Positions 30,379 to 38,961 of a stretch of 64,000 nucleotides of DNA are shown in pieces. The first letter of the stretch is position 1; the number at the start of each line of letters is the position of its first letter. A model generated the notes under the pieces. It saw only the letters and a list, made by a program, of their open reading frames with translations. It did no database searches and had not been told where the DNA came from. Position numbers and translations under genes: made by a program. This DNA comes from an uncultured Marinicella sp. (GTDB lineage: Bacteria > Pseudomonadota > Gammaproteobacteria > Xanthomonadales > Marinicellaceae), in the NCBI GenBank assembly GCA_947502595.1, contig CANNAM010000014.1:1-64000 (forward strand), read 5' to 3'.

Positions 30379-30659
30379 TCTCAATGACTTAGCTATGTTG
30401 CGGCAGCTTTAAAAGTATATCTACACTCTGTCAACGGGGTAAATAATGCAAAAACGCAACTGTTGTTGTATAATTGCGCGCGCCCTCAGGGGCGTGAATT
30501 TTTCAATGAATTCACTCTAATTCCTTCAAATGTAGAAGTCATAGGATTGATGTTAGGTTTTAAATTTGAGGGGGACACTTTTGATCTTGGTTGCCAGGAT
30601 CTTTCAAATTTAACCAGAAAATGGTTGCATGAGACAACTGTTTTTAATGAGGACAGAAC
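30379..30659 (+). promoter_or_regulatory. Promoter and long leader of the leucine-degradation operon
   Basis: A perfect TATAAT (30469-30474) is followed by a G+C-rich stretch (GCGCGCGCC), like the discriminators of stringently controlled promoters. No good -35 is visible. Transcription from it would give a leader of about 180 bases. The leader starts with a CGCCC/GGGCG hairpin (30481-30494) followed by AATTTTT, and a second one (GTGAATT 30494-30500 with AATTCAC 30509-30515). The first could instead be the pheA terminator, or an attenuator. A frame at 30463-30663 opens inside the -10 and is probably not translated. Confidence 0.5.
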
Positions 30660-31772
30660 ATGAATATTTTTGAGACCATTGATAAGACAGAACACGAAGA
30701 GGTGGTATTTTGTCATAATAAAGATGTGGGATTAAAAGCCATTATTGCTATTCACAACACTGTTTTAGGGCCGGCTTTAGGCGGTCTTCGCATGTGGCCA
30801 TACAAAACAGAACAAGAAGCCTTGAACGATGTACTGAGACTGTCTCGCGGTATGACCTATAAAGCCGCAGTGTCTGGTTTGAATTTAGGCGGTGGTAAAT
30901 CCATCATCATTGGCGACCCTAAAACGGATAAATCAGAAGAGTTGTTCAGAGCCTTTGGCCGCTTTATGGACTCGCTCGGTGGCAGGTACATCACTGCTGA
31001 GGACGTGGGTATTGATGTCAATGACATGGAATATGTTTTTCAAGAAACCGACAATGTAGTTGGTGTGCACCAAGTACATGGTGGTTCAGGTGATCCTTCA
31101 CCATTCACGGCTTATGGTACGTATCAAGGCATCAAAGCCAGTTTGGAAAGAAAATTTGGTAATCAAAATGTAGGTGATTACAGCTATGCAGTTCAAGGTG
31201 TTGGTCATGTTGGCATGGAGCTGGTTAAACTGTTACACAAAGATGGTGCCAAGATATTCGTTACTGACATCAATGATGATGCGATTCAGCAATGTGTTGA
31301 TGAGTATAACTGTGAAGCGGTTGGTTTGGATGACATATATGATGTGGATGCCAATGTTTATTCACCGTGTGCCCTTGGAGCGACAGTCAATGATGACACC
31401 ATAGAGCGCTTTAAATTTGATATTGTTTGTGGCAGTGCCAACAACCAGTTGGCGGAAAACCACCACGGTGATGAGTTAGAAAAAAGAGGCATGATTTATG
31501 CCCCAGACTATGCGGTTAATGCTGGAGGTTTGATGAATGTCTCGATTGAACTTGAAGGATATAACCGTGAACGTGCAATGCGCATGACCAGAAATATTTA
31601 TTACAACATCATTAAAATATTTGAAATTGCTGAACGTGATGGCATTGCCTCTTGGAAAGCCGCAGATCGCATGGGCGAGGAACGCATTGAGAAAATGGGT
31701 AAAGTAAAACTACCATTCATGTGCCAAAAAAATGTTAAGTTTTCAGGCCGCACTAAAAACGGTATTGCCTAA
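30660..31772 (+). CDS. ldh: Leucine (branched-chain amino acid) dehydrogenase
   Basis: 370 residues, Glu/Leu/Phe/Val dehydrogenase family. It oxidatively deaminates leucine, valine or isoleucine to the 2-oxo acid with NAD. The N-terminal domain shows the substrate region GPALGGLRMWPY and the catalytic lysine segment GLNLGGGKS. The C-terminal Rossmann domain starts near residue 180 (YAVQGVGHVGMELVKLL, a GxGxxG dinucleotide motif). The region YAPDYAVNAGGLMNV is typical of leucine dehydrogenases rather than glutamate dehydrogenases. GAGG precedes ATG 30660. The stop overlaps the next ATG by one base (TAATG), and the gene leads an isovalerate-degradation cluster, which fits leucine as the physiological substrate. 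Confidence 0.9.
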   Translation: MNIFETIDKTEHEEVVFCHNKDVGLKAIIAIHNTVLGPALGGLRMWPYKTEQEALNDVLRLSRGMTYKAAVSGLNLGGGKSIIIGDPKTDKSEELFRAFGRFMDSLGGRYITAEDVGIDVNDMEYVFQETDNVVGVHQVHGGSGDPSPFTAYGTYQGIKASLERKFGNQNVGDYSYAVQGVGHVGMELVKLLHKDGAKIFVTDINDDAIQQCVDEYNCEAVGLDDIYDVDANVYSPCALGATVNDDTIERFKFDIVCGSANNQLAENHHGDELEKRGMIYAPDYAVNAGGLMNVSIELEGYNRERAMRMTRNIYYNIIKIFEIAERDGIASWKAADRMGEERIEKMGKVKLPFMCQKNVKFSGRTKNGIA

Positions 31773-32935
31773 TGGATTTTGATGTTGCATTGAGTGAAGA
31801 TCTGGAGTTGTTGCGAGACACCGTTAGAAAATTCACCGCAGATGAGATTGCACCTCGGGCTGAGCAAATTGACACCGAAAATTTGTTCCCCGCGGACTTA
31901 TGGCAGAAGATGGGCGAGCTGGGTTTGCTGGGGATTGCTATCCCCGCGCAATACGGTGGTTCTGAAATGGGCAATTTGGCTCATTTAGTCGCGATGGAAG
32001 AAATTTCTCGTGGTTCAGCATCAGTGGGTTTATCCTATGGCGCCCACTCCAACCTTTGTGTTACTAATCTATACAAGCATGCCACCGAGGAGCAGCGACA
32101 TAAATACCTGCCTAAACTATGTTCAGGTGAATATGTAGGCGCGTTGGCCATGAGTGAGCCAGGTGCAGGTTCTGACGTGGTGGGTTCAATGTCTTGTAGC
32201 GCTGTGAAAGACGGTGACGATTGGATTGCTAATGGCAATAAAATGTGGATCACCAATGGTCCAGATGCCGATGTGTTGATTGTTTACATGCGCACTGCAG
32301 ATAAATCTGCAGGCTCAAAATGCATGACAGCCTTTATAGTTGAAAAAGGCATGCCAGGCTTTGCCACTGCACAAAAGTTGGATAAGTTGGGTATGCGTGG
32401 TTCCAATACCTGTGAATTGGTGTTTGATAATTGTCGCATTCCGGCGGCCAATGTATTGGGCCAAGTTAATAATGGTGTCAGTATTTTAATGGCTGGACTC
32501 AACACCGAAAGGCTGGTGCTTTCTGGTGGTCCACTAGGTATCATGCAAGCTGCAATGGATGCGGCTGTGCCTTACACTGCGCAGCGCAAACAATTTGGTA
32601 AAGACCTGGGTCAATTTGGTTTAATGCAAGCAAAAATTGGTAAGATGTATGCTGATTTGCAAGCTGCCAGATACTTTGCTTATGGTATAGCCAGAGATTA
32701 TGACCAAGGCATCGAGTCTAGATTGGACCCAGCGGCTTGTTTATATTTTGCCTCAACTGCTGCTGTTCAAGTTGCTTTAGAAGCGATTCAAACCTTAGGT
32801 GGTAACGGTTACATCAATGAATACCCAACTGGCAGATTACTCAGGGATGCCAAGTTGTATGACATTGGCGCTGGAACCAACGAAATCCGTTTGATGTTGA
32901 TTGGTCGCGAATTGTACCGCAATGCCAAAGCTTAA
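31772..32935 (+). CDS. liuA: Isovaleryl-CoA dehydrogenase
   Basis: 387 residues, FAD-dependent acyl-CoA dehydrogenase that converts isovaleryl-CoA to 3-methylcrotonyl-CoA, passing electrons to ETF. Family signatures: AMSEPGAGSDVVG (residues about 127-139), MWITNGPDADVLIVY, and the C-terminal GGNGYINEYPTGRLLRDAK with GAGTNEIRLMLIGREL. The segment GLNTERLVLSGGPLGIMQA matches the isovaleryl-CoA dehydrogenase region that carries the catalytic glutamate in that subfamily. This separates it from short-chain acyl-CoA dehydrogenases. Its ATG overlaps the leucine dehydrogenase stop by one base, so the two are translationally linked. Confidence 0.93.
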   Translation: MDFDVALSEDLELLRDTVRKFTADEIAPRAEQIDTENLFPADLWQKMGELGLLGIAIPAQYGGSEMGNLAHLVAMEEISRGSASVGLSYGAHSNLCVTNLYKHATEEQRHKYLPKLCSGEYVGALAMSEPGAGSDVVGSMSCSAVKDGDDWIANGNKMWITNGPDADVLIVYMRTADKSAGSKCMTAFIVEKGMPGFATAQKLDKLGMRGSNTCELVFDNCRIPAANVLGQVNNGVSILMAGLNTERLVLSGGPLGIMQAAMDAAVPYTAQRKQFGKDLGQFGLMQAKIGKMYADLQAARYFAYGIARDYDQGIESRLDPAACLYFASTAAVQVALEAIQTLGGNGYINEYPTGRLLRDAKLYDIGAGTNEIRLMLIGRELYRNAKA

Positions 32936-32984
32936 AAATGCCAAATTAACCCGGCAATCTTAATAATCACAACCGAGAATACAG

Positions 32985-34187
32985 ATGACCTCCAGAACAG
33001 AAGCTACTGATAACAACGTTTACATTGTTGCAGCCAAAAGAACTGCTATTGGTTCATTCCAAGGGCAATTTGCCCATACACCAGCACCACTTTTAGGGGC
33101 TGAAGCCATCAAAGCCACTATTGATGAAGTCAGTATCAATCAAAATGATATTGATGAGGCTTTGATTGGTTGCGTCTTGCCAGCTGGCGTAGGTCAGGCA
33201 CCGGCAAGACAAGCTGTGCTGAATGCTGGGTTACCGCTTTCAGTGCGTTGCACCACCATCAATAAAGTGTGTGGTTCTGGCATGAAAACCGTGATGATGG
33301 CCCACGATGCCATCAAGGCAGGTTCGGCGAATCTAGTTATTGCAGGAGGTATGGAGTCTATGACCATGGCACCATATTTGCTGCCTAAAGCACGTGGTGG
33401 TTATCGCATGGGGCACGCCCAGATGTTAGACCATATGTTTTTTGATGGCTTACAAAACCCCTATGATGGCAACATGATGGGTACTTTTGCAGAAGCTTGT
33501 GCCGATAAATACAGCTACAGTCGTGAAGCGCAAGATGCGTTTTCAGCAGAGTCAGTTAAGCGCGCCATGGCAGCCATTGAGTCTGGTGCTTTTGATGCGG
33601 AGATTGCAGCCGTAGAAGTGCAAAGCAGACGTGCCACAACGGTCATTAAACAAGATGAAGAACCGGCCAAATGTGATCTGGCCAAAATACCGACCTTGCG
33701 TCCAGCATTCCGTAAAGAGAATGGCACGGTTACAGCAGCCAATTCATCAAAAATTTCAGATGGCGCATCAATGACTTTGTTGGCCTCGGCTGATTACGTT
33801 GAACAAAACAACTTGAACCCACTGGCTAAAATTGTCGGTCACCATCAATATGCACATGAACCTGAATGGTTCACAACTGCGCCAGTAACAGCCATCAATC
33901 AATTGCTGAATAAAATCAATTGGACAGTTGCCGATGTTGATTTATTTGAAATCAATGAAGCATTTGCAGTAGTAACCATGGCCGCGATGGATGAATTGGA
34001 CATCCCACATGAAAAGGTCAATGTCAACGGTGGGGCAACGGCACTAGGTCACCCCATTGGCGCATCAGGCAATCGAATTTTAGTGACCCTGATTCATGCT
34101 TTGAAAAACCGTGGATTAAAAAGAGGTGTTGCCTCGTTGTGTATAGGTGGTGGTGAAGCAACAGCCATTGCAATTGAATTGTTATAG
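32985..34187 (+). CDS. Acetyl-CoA C-acetyltransferase (thiolase)
   Basis: 400 residues, thiolase II length. The catalytic residues are visible: Cys96 in NKVCGSGMK (acyl-enzyme), His356 in GHPIGASG and Cys386 in CIGGGEA. It cleaves acetoacetyl-CoA to two acetyl-CoA, or the reverse. Within a leucine cluster the likely role is to finish degradation after HMG-CoA lyase yields acetoacetate, once that has been activated to acetoacetyl-CoA. It starts 50 bases after liuA and ends 15 bases before liuB. The exact substrate range cannot be read from the sequence. Confidence 0.9.
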   Translation: MTSRTEATDNNVYIVAAKRTAIGSFQGQFAHTPAPLLGAEAIKATIDEVSINQNDIDEALIGCVLPAGVGQAPARQAVLNAGLPLSVRCTTINKVCGSGMKTVMMAHDAIKAGSANLVIAGGMESMTMAPYLLPKARGGYRMGHAQMLDHMFFDGLQNPYDGNMMGTFAEACADKYSYSREAQDAFSAESVKRAMAAIESGAFDAEIAAVEVQSRRATTVIKQDEEPAKCDLAKIPTLRPAFRKENGTVTAANSSKISDGASMTLLASADYVEQNNLNPLAKIVGHHQYAHEPEWFTTAPVTAINQLLNKINWTVADVDLFEINEAFAVVTMAAMDELDIPHEKVNVNGGATALGHPIGASGNRILVTLIHALKNRGLKRGVASLCIGGGEATAIAIELL

Positions 34188-34201
34188 GATCGTAGTAAAC
34201 C

Positions 34202-35809
34202 ATGAAAATCATCAAAACTCAAATAGATTCATCGTCTCAACAATTTGATGAAAATCGTGTTTTTATGAGTCAACTGGTTGATGACCTGCAAAATAAATTA
34301 ACCACCACTGCACTGGGTGGCTCTGAGCGCTCAAGAAAAAAACACACTGATCGTGACAAGCTATTGGTCAGGGATCGGATTAATTTATTATTGGATCCAG
34401 GCAGCCCTTTTTTAGAAATCGCACCAATGGCCGCTCATGGTATGTATCAAAATGCAGCGCCAGCAGCTGGAATGGTTGCTGGAATAGGCATGGTACATGG
34501 TCAACAGGTTATGGTGGTGGCCAATGATGCCACAGTCAAAGGTGGTACCTACTTCCCAATGACGGTGAAGAAGCACCTGCGGGCACAAGAGATTGCATTA
34601 GAAAATCAATTGCCTTGTGTCTATTTGGTTGATTCTGGTGGGGCTTTTTTACCTTTGCAGGATGAGGTGTTTCCAGACAAAGATCATTTTGGGCGTATTT
34701 TTTATAACCAAGCGCAACTTTCTGCCAGGAATATACCGCAAATTGCTGTGGTTATGGGCTCGTGTACAGCTGGTGGCGCTTATGTGCCAGCCATGTGTGA
34801 TGAGGCCATCATTGTAAAAGAGCAGGGCACCATATTTTTGGGTGGTCCGCCTTTGGTTAAAGCCGCTACTGGTGAGGTTGTTGATGCCGAATCATTGGGT
34901 GGTGCCGAAGTGCATTCATCACAGTCTGGAGTGACTGATCATTTTGCAGAAAATGACCCGCACGCATTACAAATGGCGCGCAACTGTTTGAATTTTTTGA
35001 ATCGTCCAAGTTATGCTTGGCTGGTCAGAAAAGAGCCAAGAGAACCGTTGTACCCAAGTCATGAACTGTACGGAATTATTCCACAAAGCACCCGAATTCC
35101 ATATGACGTCAAAGAAATCATAGCACGCTTAGTTGATGGTTCAGAATTTCAAGAATTTAAAGCAAAATATGGCAGTACACTGATTTGTGGTTTTGCACAC
35201 ATCAATGGTTACCCAGTTGGCATTGTTGCCAATAATGGCATATTGTTTGCAGAATCTGCTTTGAAAGGCGCGCACTTTGTCGAGTTGTGTAACCAAAGAA
35301 AAATTCCACTGGTTTTTTTACAGAACATCACCGGCTTCATGGTGGGACAAAAATACGAGAATGCCGGCATTGCCAAAGACGGGGCTAAGATGGTCACGGC
35401 AGTGGCTTGTGCACAAGTGCCTAAGTTTACTGTGGTTATTGGTGGTTCATTTGGCGCTGGGAATTACGCCATGAATGGTCGTGCCTACCAAGGGCGTTTT
35501 CTGTGGATGTGGCCCAATGCCCGAATTTCTGTAATGGGTGGTGACCAGGCCGCATCGGTGTTGACTACGGTGAAACAAGACGGCTATGACCACAAAGGTG
35601 AAACCTGGGACAGCAAAGAAAAAGAGCAGTTCTATGAACACATCAAAAATCAATACGATGACCAGGGTCATCCTTACTATTCAACTGCTCGATTGTGGGA
35701 CGATGGGGTTATAAACCCTGCAGATACCCGACAAATATTGTCACTTGCCATCGAAACCAGTACCTGTGCAGATGTGGGTGAAGTAAATTATGGTGTATTC
35801 AGAATGTAA
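34202..35809 (+). CDS. liuB: 3-Methylcrotonyl-CoA carboxylase, beta (carboxyltransferase) subunit
   Basis: 535 residues, the normal length. It transfers CO2 from carboxybiotin to 3-methylcrotonyl-CoA, giving 3-methylglutaconyl-CoA. Two crotonase-like carboxyltransferase halves are visible: the N-terminal half with [16 protein letters not shown] and [13 protein letters not shown], and the C-terminal half with [23 protein letters not shown] and [16 protein letters not shown]. The N-terminus ([20 protein letters not shown]) is typical of the MCC beta subunit rather than the propionyl-CoA carboxylase one. The biotin-carrying alpha subunit (liuD) that it needs is not in this window. Confidence 0.93.
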   Translation: MKIIKTQIDSSSQQFDENRVFMSQLVDDLQNKLTTTALGGSERSRKKHTDRDKLLVRDRINLLLDPGSPFLEIAPMAAHGMYQNAAPAAGMVAGIGMVHGQQVMVVANDATVKGGTYFPMTVKKHLRAQEIALENQLPCVYLVDSGGAFLPLQDEVFPDKDHFGRIFYNQAQLSARNIPQIAVVMGSCTAGGAYVPAMCDEAIIVKEQGTIFLGGPPLVKAATGEVVDAESLGGAEVHSSQSGVTDHFAENDPHALQMARNCLNFLNRPSYAWLVRKEPREPLYPSHELYGIIPQSTRIPYDVKEIIARLVDGSEFQEFKAKYGSTLICGFAHINGYPVGIVANNGILFAESALKGAHFVELCNQRKIPLVFLQNITGFMVGQKYENAGIAKDGAKMVTAVACAQVPKFTVVIGGSFGAGNYAMNGRAYQGRFLWMWPNARISVMGGDQAASVLTTVKQDGYDHKGETWDSKEKEQFYEHIKNQYDDQGHPYYSTARLWDDGVINPADTRQILSLAIETSTCADVGEVNYGVFRM

Positions 35810-35837
35810 CTGATAGTTACTTAACTTGAGAGAAATA

Positions 35838-36632
35838 ATGTTTAATGCTTACCAAACCATCCAATTAAAACAGCTTAAAACTGGCGTAGCCACGGTCACC
35901 ATGAATCGACCTGAAGTACACAATGCATTCAATGCACAAATGATTGAAGAATTGACTGGAGTTTTTAAAAAACTCAATGATGACGCATCGGTACAGGTTA
36001 TTATTTTACAAGCCAATGGTAAATCTTTTTCAGCTGGAGCTGATATCAATTGGATGAAAAGTATGGCGCAAGCCACTGAATCTGAAAATAAAGTTGATTC
36101 AGAAAAATTGGCTGCTTTGATGCGCACCATTAATTTCAATGCCAAAGCCACCATCGCTAAAATTCAAGGTCTGGCGCTGGGCGGTGGTGTTGGCCTTGCT
36201 TGTTGTTGTGATATGGTGGTGGCTGAACTAACGGCTAAATTTGGTTTAACCGAAGCAAAATTAGGCTTGGTACCAGCTGTAATCTCGCCCTATGTGATTG
36301 ATGCCATAGGTACAAGGCAGGCGCGCCGTTATTTCCAAACTGCAGATATATTTGACGCCAATCAAGCCAAGAGCTTAGGCATTGTTTCAGCAGTGCTTGC
36401 TGCAGAAGAGATGGATTTATGGGTTGAGAAGCAGTTAGAGCTGCTGGCATCTACAGGGCCTAATGCCAAAGAAATCAGCAAGAAGTTGGTGATGTCGGTG
36501 GTTGGTAGAACGTTACCCCAGCAGAAGAAAATTGATGAATACACCACCCAAGTCATTGCAGCTGTGCGTGTATCTGCAGAGGGTCAAAAAGGCCTGAATG
36601 CTTTCTTAAACAAAGAAAAAATTAATTGGTAA
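35838..36632 (+). CDS. liuC: 3-Methylglutaconyl-CoA hydratase (enoyl-CoA hydratase family)
   Basis: 264 residues from ATG 35838, preceded by GAGAG. A TTG four codons upstream has no ribosome-binding site. Crotonase fold: the oxyanion-hole segments are SFSAGADINWMK (residues about 61-72) and ALGGGVGLACCCDMV (about 115-129), followed by FGLTEAKLGLVPAVISPYV. In the leucine pathway it hydrates 3-methylglutaconyl-CoA to HMG-CoA. That specificity is inferred from the position directly after liuB, since the motifs alone only show an enoyl-CoA hydratase. The last gene of the pathway, liuE (HMG-CoA lyase), does not follow. Confidence 0.88.
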   Translation: MFNAYQTIQLKQLKTGVATVTMNRPEVHNAFNAQMIEELTGVFKKLNDDASVQVIILQANGKSFSAGADINWMKSMAQATESENKVDSEKLAALMRTINFNAKATIAKIQGLALGGGVGLACCCDMVVAELTAKFGLTEAKLGLVPAVISPYVIDAIGTRQARRYFQTADIFDANQAKSLGIVSAVLAAEEMDLWVEKQLELLASTGPNAKEISKKLVMSVVGRTLPQQKKIDEYTTQVIAAVRVSAEGQKGLNAFLNKEKINW

Positions 36633-36715
36633 AATCAACTATTAAATTTAAACATATTGCAAAGTGTGACACAGTCGTTAAAATAAAGTAAATAAACGTT
36701 AAACCCGAGAATAAA

Positions 36716-37684
36716 ATGTTTAAATATTTAATGACTGTTTTATGTCTGATAAGTTATTTGGGCATTGCAAATGCGCAAGAAGAAGAAAAGACAGAAGAGA
36801 CTGACAACAGCAAAAGACCCAGTTGGTCTGCTGGATTGCCAGAAAGACCCAAAGCAGCTGATCTGAATAAGCCAGAGTTCAAGCCGGAAAGAGGTGGTGG
36901 GATTGAGTTAGATATGTCTGAATTTGGCTTGCAGGAAAAGCCTCAAGTAGCCATTGAACTACCCATCAAAAGTGACATAGCCAAATCAGCTGATGATCAA
37001 GACCAATCACCTGAAGAAACACCTGTTGCTGCTCAAGAAGTGACCACAGATGTGATTAAAGAAGAGCCTGTTGCGGCACCACCAGAGACAGAAATCCCCA
37101 CAGTTGAGCCCGTAGCAGAAGAAGTGGTTCAAGAACTAACGCCAGCTGAAGAGCAACAAACTGATGCGACTTTGTTAAGTGAAGAAGGATTGGATGACGC
37201 TGCCGAAGCCTTGGAGTCTAATAATGAGGTACCATTTGATGCTGAAGTTATTGAACCTGAACAACCAGCGGTGGCAGAATCACAACCAGCTCTGATTGAT
37301 CAACCTGCAGTGGAAACTGAATCGGCAGTACAGCTTGAAACGCAATCTGACTCCTCAGAGTCTGCAGTTGTTGATACAGCTTCAGCAGCTACTGATTCAG
37401 CCAATGTAAACACTGAATATTCATGGAAAATATTACAGCGTGTACCGGTAGAGTATCCTGCTAAAGCAGCAATTGATAAATTAAATGGTTGGGTCGAAGT
37501 TGAAATTACTATTGACCCTGCTGGTGAAGTTGTATCAGCCGCTCCGATTAATTATTCCAGAAGGGGCAGGGTGTTTAGTAAACCCGCAATTGATTCTGTT
37601 AATCAATGGAAATTTGAACCTCCCAGCAACGCGGGTATAACAAGCAACTTAACCCGTGTCTACAAAGTAGAGTTTCAACTTTAA
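36716..37684 (+). CDS. Periplasmic protein with TonB C-terminal domain
   Basis: 322 residues. The N-terminus (MFKYLMTVLCLISYLGIANA) looks like a cleavable signal peptide, not the membrane anchor of a classical TonB. Residues about 60-230 are a low-complexity linker rich in Glu, Pro, Ala and Val. It is acidic, where TonB linkers are usually Lys/Pro-rich. Residues about 235-322 are a TonB C-terminal domain (VPVEYPAKAAIDKLNGWVEV, ITIDPAGEVVSA, SVNQWKFEPP). Without an anchor and ExbB/ExbD neighbours it is probably not an energy transducer. Use of the domain as a periplasmic binding module is an inference. It lies 83 bases after liuC and has a terminator 12 bases after its stop. Confidence 0.8.
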   Translation: MFKYLMTVLCLISYLGIANAQEEEKTEETDNSKRPSWSAGLPERPKAADLNKPEFKPERGGGIELDMSEFGLQEKPQVAIELPIKSDIAKSADDQDQSPEETPVAAQEVTTDVIKEEPVAAPPETEIPTVEPVAEEVVQELTPAEEQQTDATLLSEEGLDDAAEALESNNEVPFDAEVIEPEQPAVAESQPALIDQPAVETESAVQLETQSDSSESAVVDTASAATDSANVNTEYSWKILQRVPVEYPAKAAIDKLNGWVEVEITIDPAGEVVSAAPINYSRRGRVFSKPAIDSVNQWKFEPPSNAGITSNLTRVYKVEFQL

Positions 37685-37696
37685 TATAAAACTTAG

Positions 37697-37730
37697 CACA
37701 AGCGACTGGTATCAGTTGCTTGTGTTGTTG
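37697..37730 (+). terminator. Probable rho-independent terminator after the TonB-domain gene
   Basis: CACAAGCGACTG (37697-37708) pairs with CAGTTGCTTGTG (37713-37724) around a GTAT loop, a 12-bp stem with one G-T pair. It starts 12 bases after the stop codon. The T tract is weak (TTGTTG). The rest of the roughly 300-base gap to 37980 shows nothing I can identify. Confidence 0.6.
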
Positions 37731-37980
37731 CTGCTCATGTTTATGTTGTCAGTTTGACATGATTAACATGTCAATACCGCCGCGCTTAGTTACTCAAATG
37801 CAGAACAGCATGATTGGATAATCATACTGAGAATTATTGTGTGCTGCAGTAAACTGATTGCAATTCAGTGGCTGTATGTTTCGCAGTTGTTGATTTGTGA
37901 ACTATTTTACCATTGGTGCTGGTAACTGTTCAGCAACTACCAATATAATAATAGGTTTAACTGCTGAGCAATTTATTAAC

Positions 37981-38961
37981 ATGAAGCTATATTATGCGGC
38001 TGCTATCCAAACAAATTTCGTGTCCTCAAGTGATCCACAGCAAGCCATAAAAAACTGTGACAGGATGTGTGAACTGATTGAGCAAACCTTGATTGGTTAC
38101 CAACCATTTTTCAATGTCAGGTTATTCGTGTTACCTGAATTTGCCCATCAAGTGCCAGTGTTTAATGATGCCGAGTCACTGCATAAAATTGCCCTTACCT
38201 TGCCCAATGACATCACTCAAAAATACATCGATTTGGCAAAAAAATTCGATATTTTTATCCAAACTGGAAGCTTTTTAGAGAAAGATGCCGACTATCCTGG
38301 GCATGTATTTAACACCACACTGTTAATTTCAAAAGAAGGGATACTGTCAAAATACCGCAAAGTGAATACTTGGATTCCTTGGGAAGTGCATACCTCGCCA
38401 GCAGATTTGCCTGACTACAATGAAGAGTTGTTTCCGGTGGTGGACACTGAAATAGGAAAAATTGGTGTGGCCATTTGCTATGACTGGTTATTTCCTGAAG
38501 TGTTGCGTGAACTGCGCTTCAAAGGTGCTGAAATTATTAACCGGGTGTCTGCTTATATGGATCCATGGGGCACGGCACAGCCAATGGACTGGTGGACCAC
38601 CATCAACCGCAGTCGGGCCGTTGAAAATATGGTTTATGTGGTGGCAGCTAACCAGGCTGCCAGTTGTGAAAATTACCCACCTTTCTCTTGGCCTGGTGGC
38701 TCCATGGTAGTCGATTATGACGGCAGGGTTTTGGCTCAAGTAGACCCTGGTCCGCACGAAAAAATAGTGGTTGCCCCCATCAACATAGATGCCTTGCGCC
38801 AAGAAAGACAACAACGCATAGGTCATGACACTGTGGCGCACAGCAGAAACCATGCGTACAGTTACTTAAATCAGCACCCTGGTTTAGGTGTAAACAGTGA
38901 AATTCCTCACATTGAATTATCAGAGCAAAGAATTAAAAATGCCAAAAATAACAATAATTAA
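37981..38961 (+). CDS. Carbon-nitrogen hydrolase (nitrilase superfamily)
   Basis: 326 residues from ATG 37981, where the nitrilase fold begins (KLYYAAAIQTN). An upstream GTG at 37897 would add 28 residues unlike the family, and neither start has a clear ribosome-binding site. The Glu-Lys-Cys triad is present: Glu53 (VLPEFAH), Lys127 (KYRKVN) and Cys166 (AICYDWLFPE). These enzymes hydrolyse amides, ureas or nitriles through a cysteine thioester in the cytoplasm. The motif SRAVENMVYVVAANQ and a Trp-rich stretch (YMDPWGTAQPMDWWTTINR) suggest an aliphatic amidase/carbamoylase-like member. The substrate is unknown. It overlaps the next gene by 23 bases, so the two may be co-expressed, which hints at a link to that redox-like cluster. 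Confidence 0.85.
   Translation: MKLYYAAAIQTNFVSSSDPQQAIKNCDRMCELIEQTLIGYQPFFNVRLFVLPEFAHQVPVFNDAESLHKIALTLPNDITQKYIDLAKKFDIFIQTGSFLEKDADYPGHVFNTTLLISKEGILSKYRKVNTWIPWEVHTSPADLPDYNEELFPVVDTEIGKIGVAICYDWLFPEVLRELRFKGAEIINRVSAYMDPWGTAQPMDWWTTINRSRAVENMVYVVAANQAASCENYPPFSWPGGSMVVDYDGRVLAQVDPGPHEKIVVAPINIDALRQERQQRIGHDTVAHSRNHAYSYLNQHPGLGVNSEIPHIELSEQRIKNAKNNNN

Noticed and set aside
30463-30663. 66-codon frame ahead of leucine dehydrogenase
   Set aside because: It begins with TTG just before the -10 hexamer, has no ribosome-binding site and no recognisable protein features. It is better explained as leader RNA.
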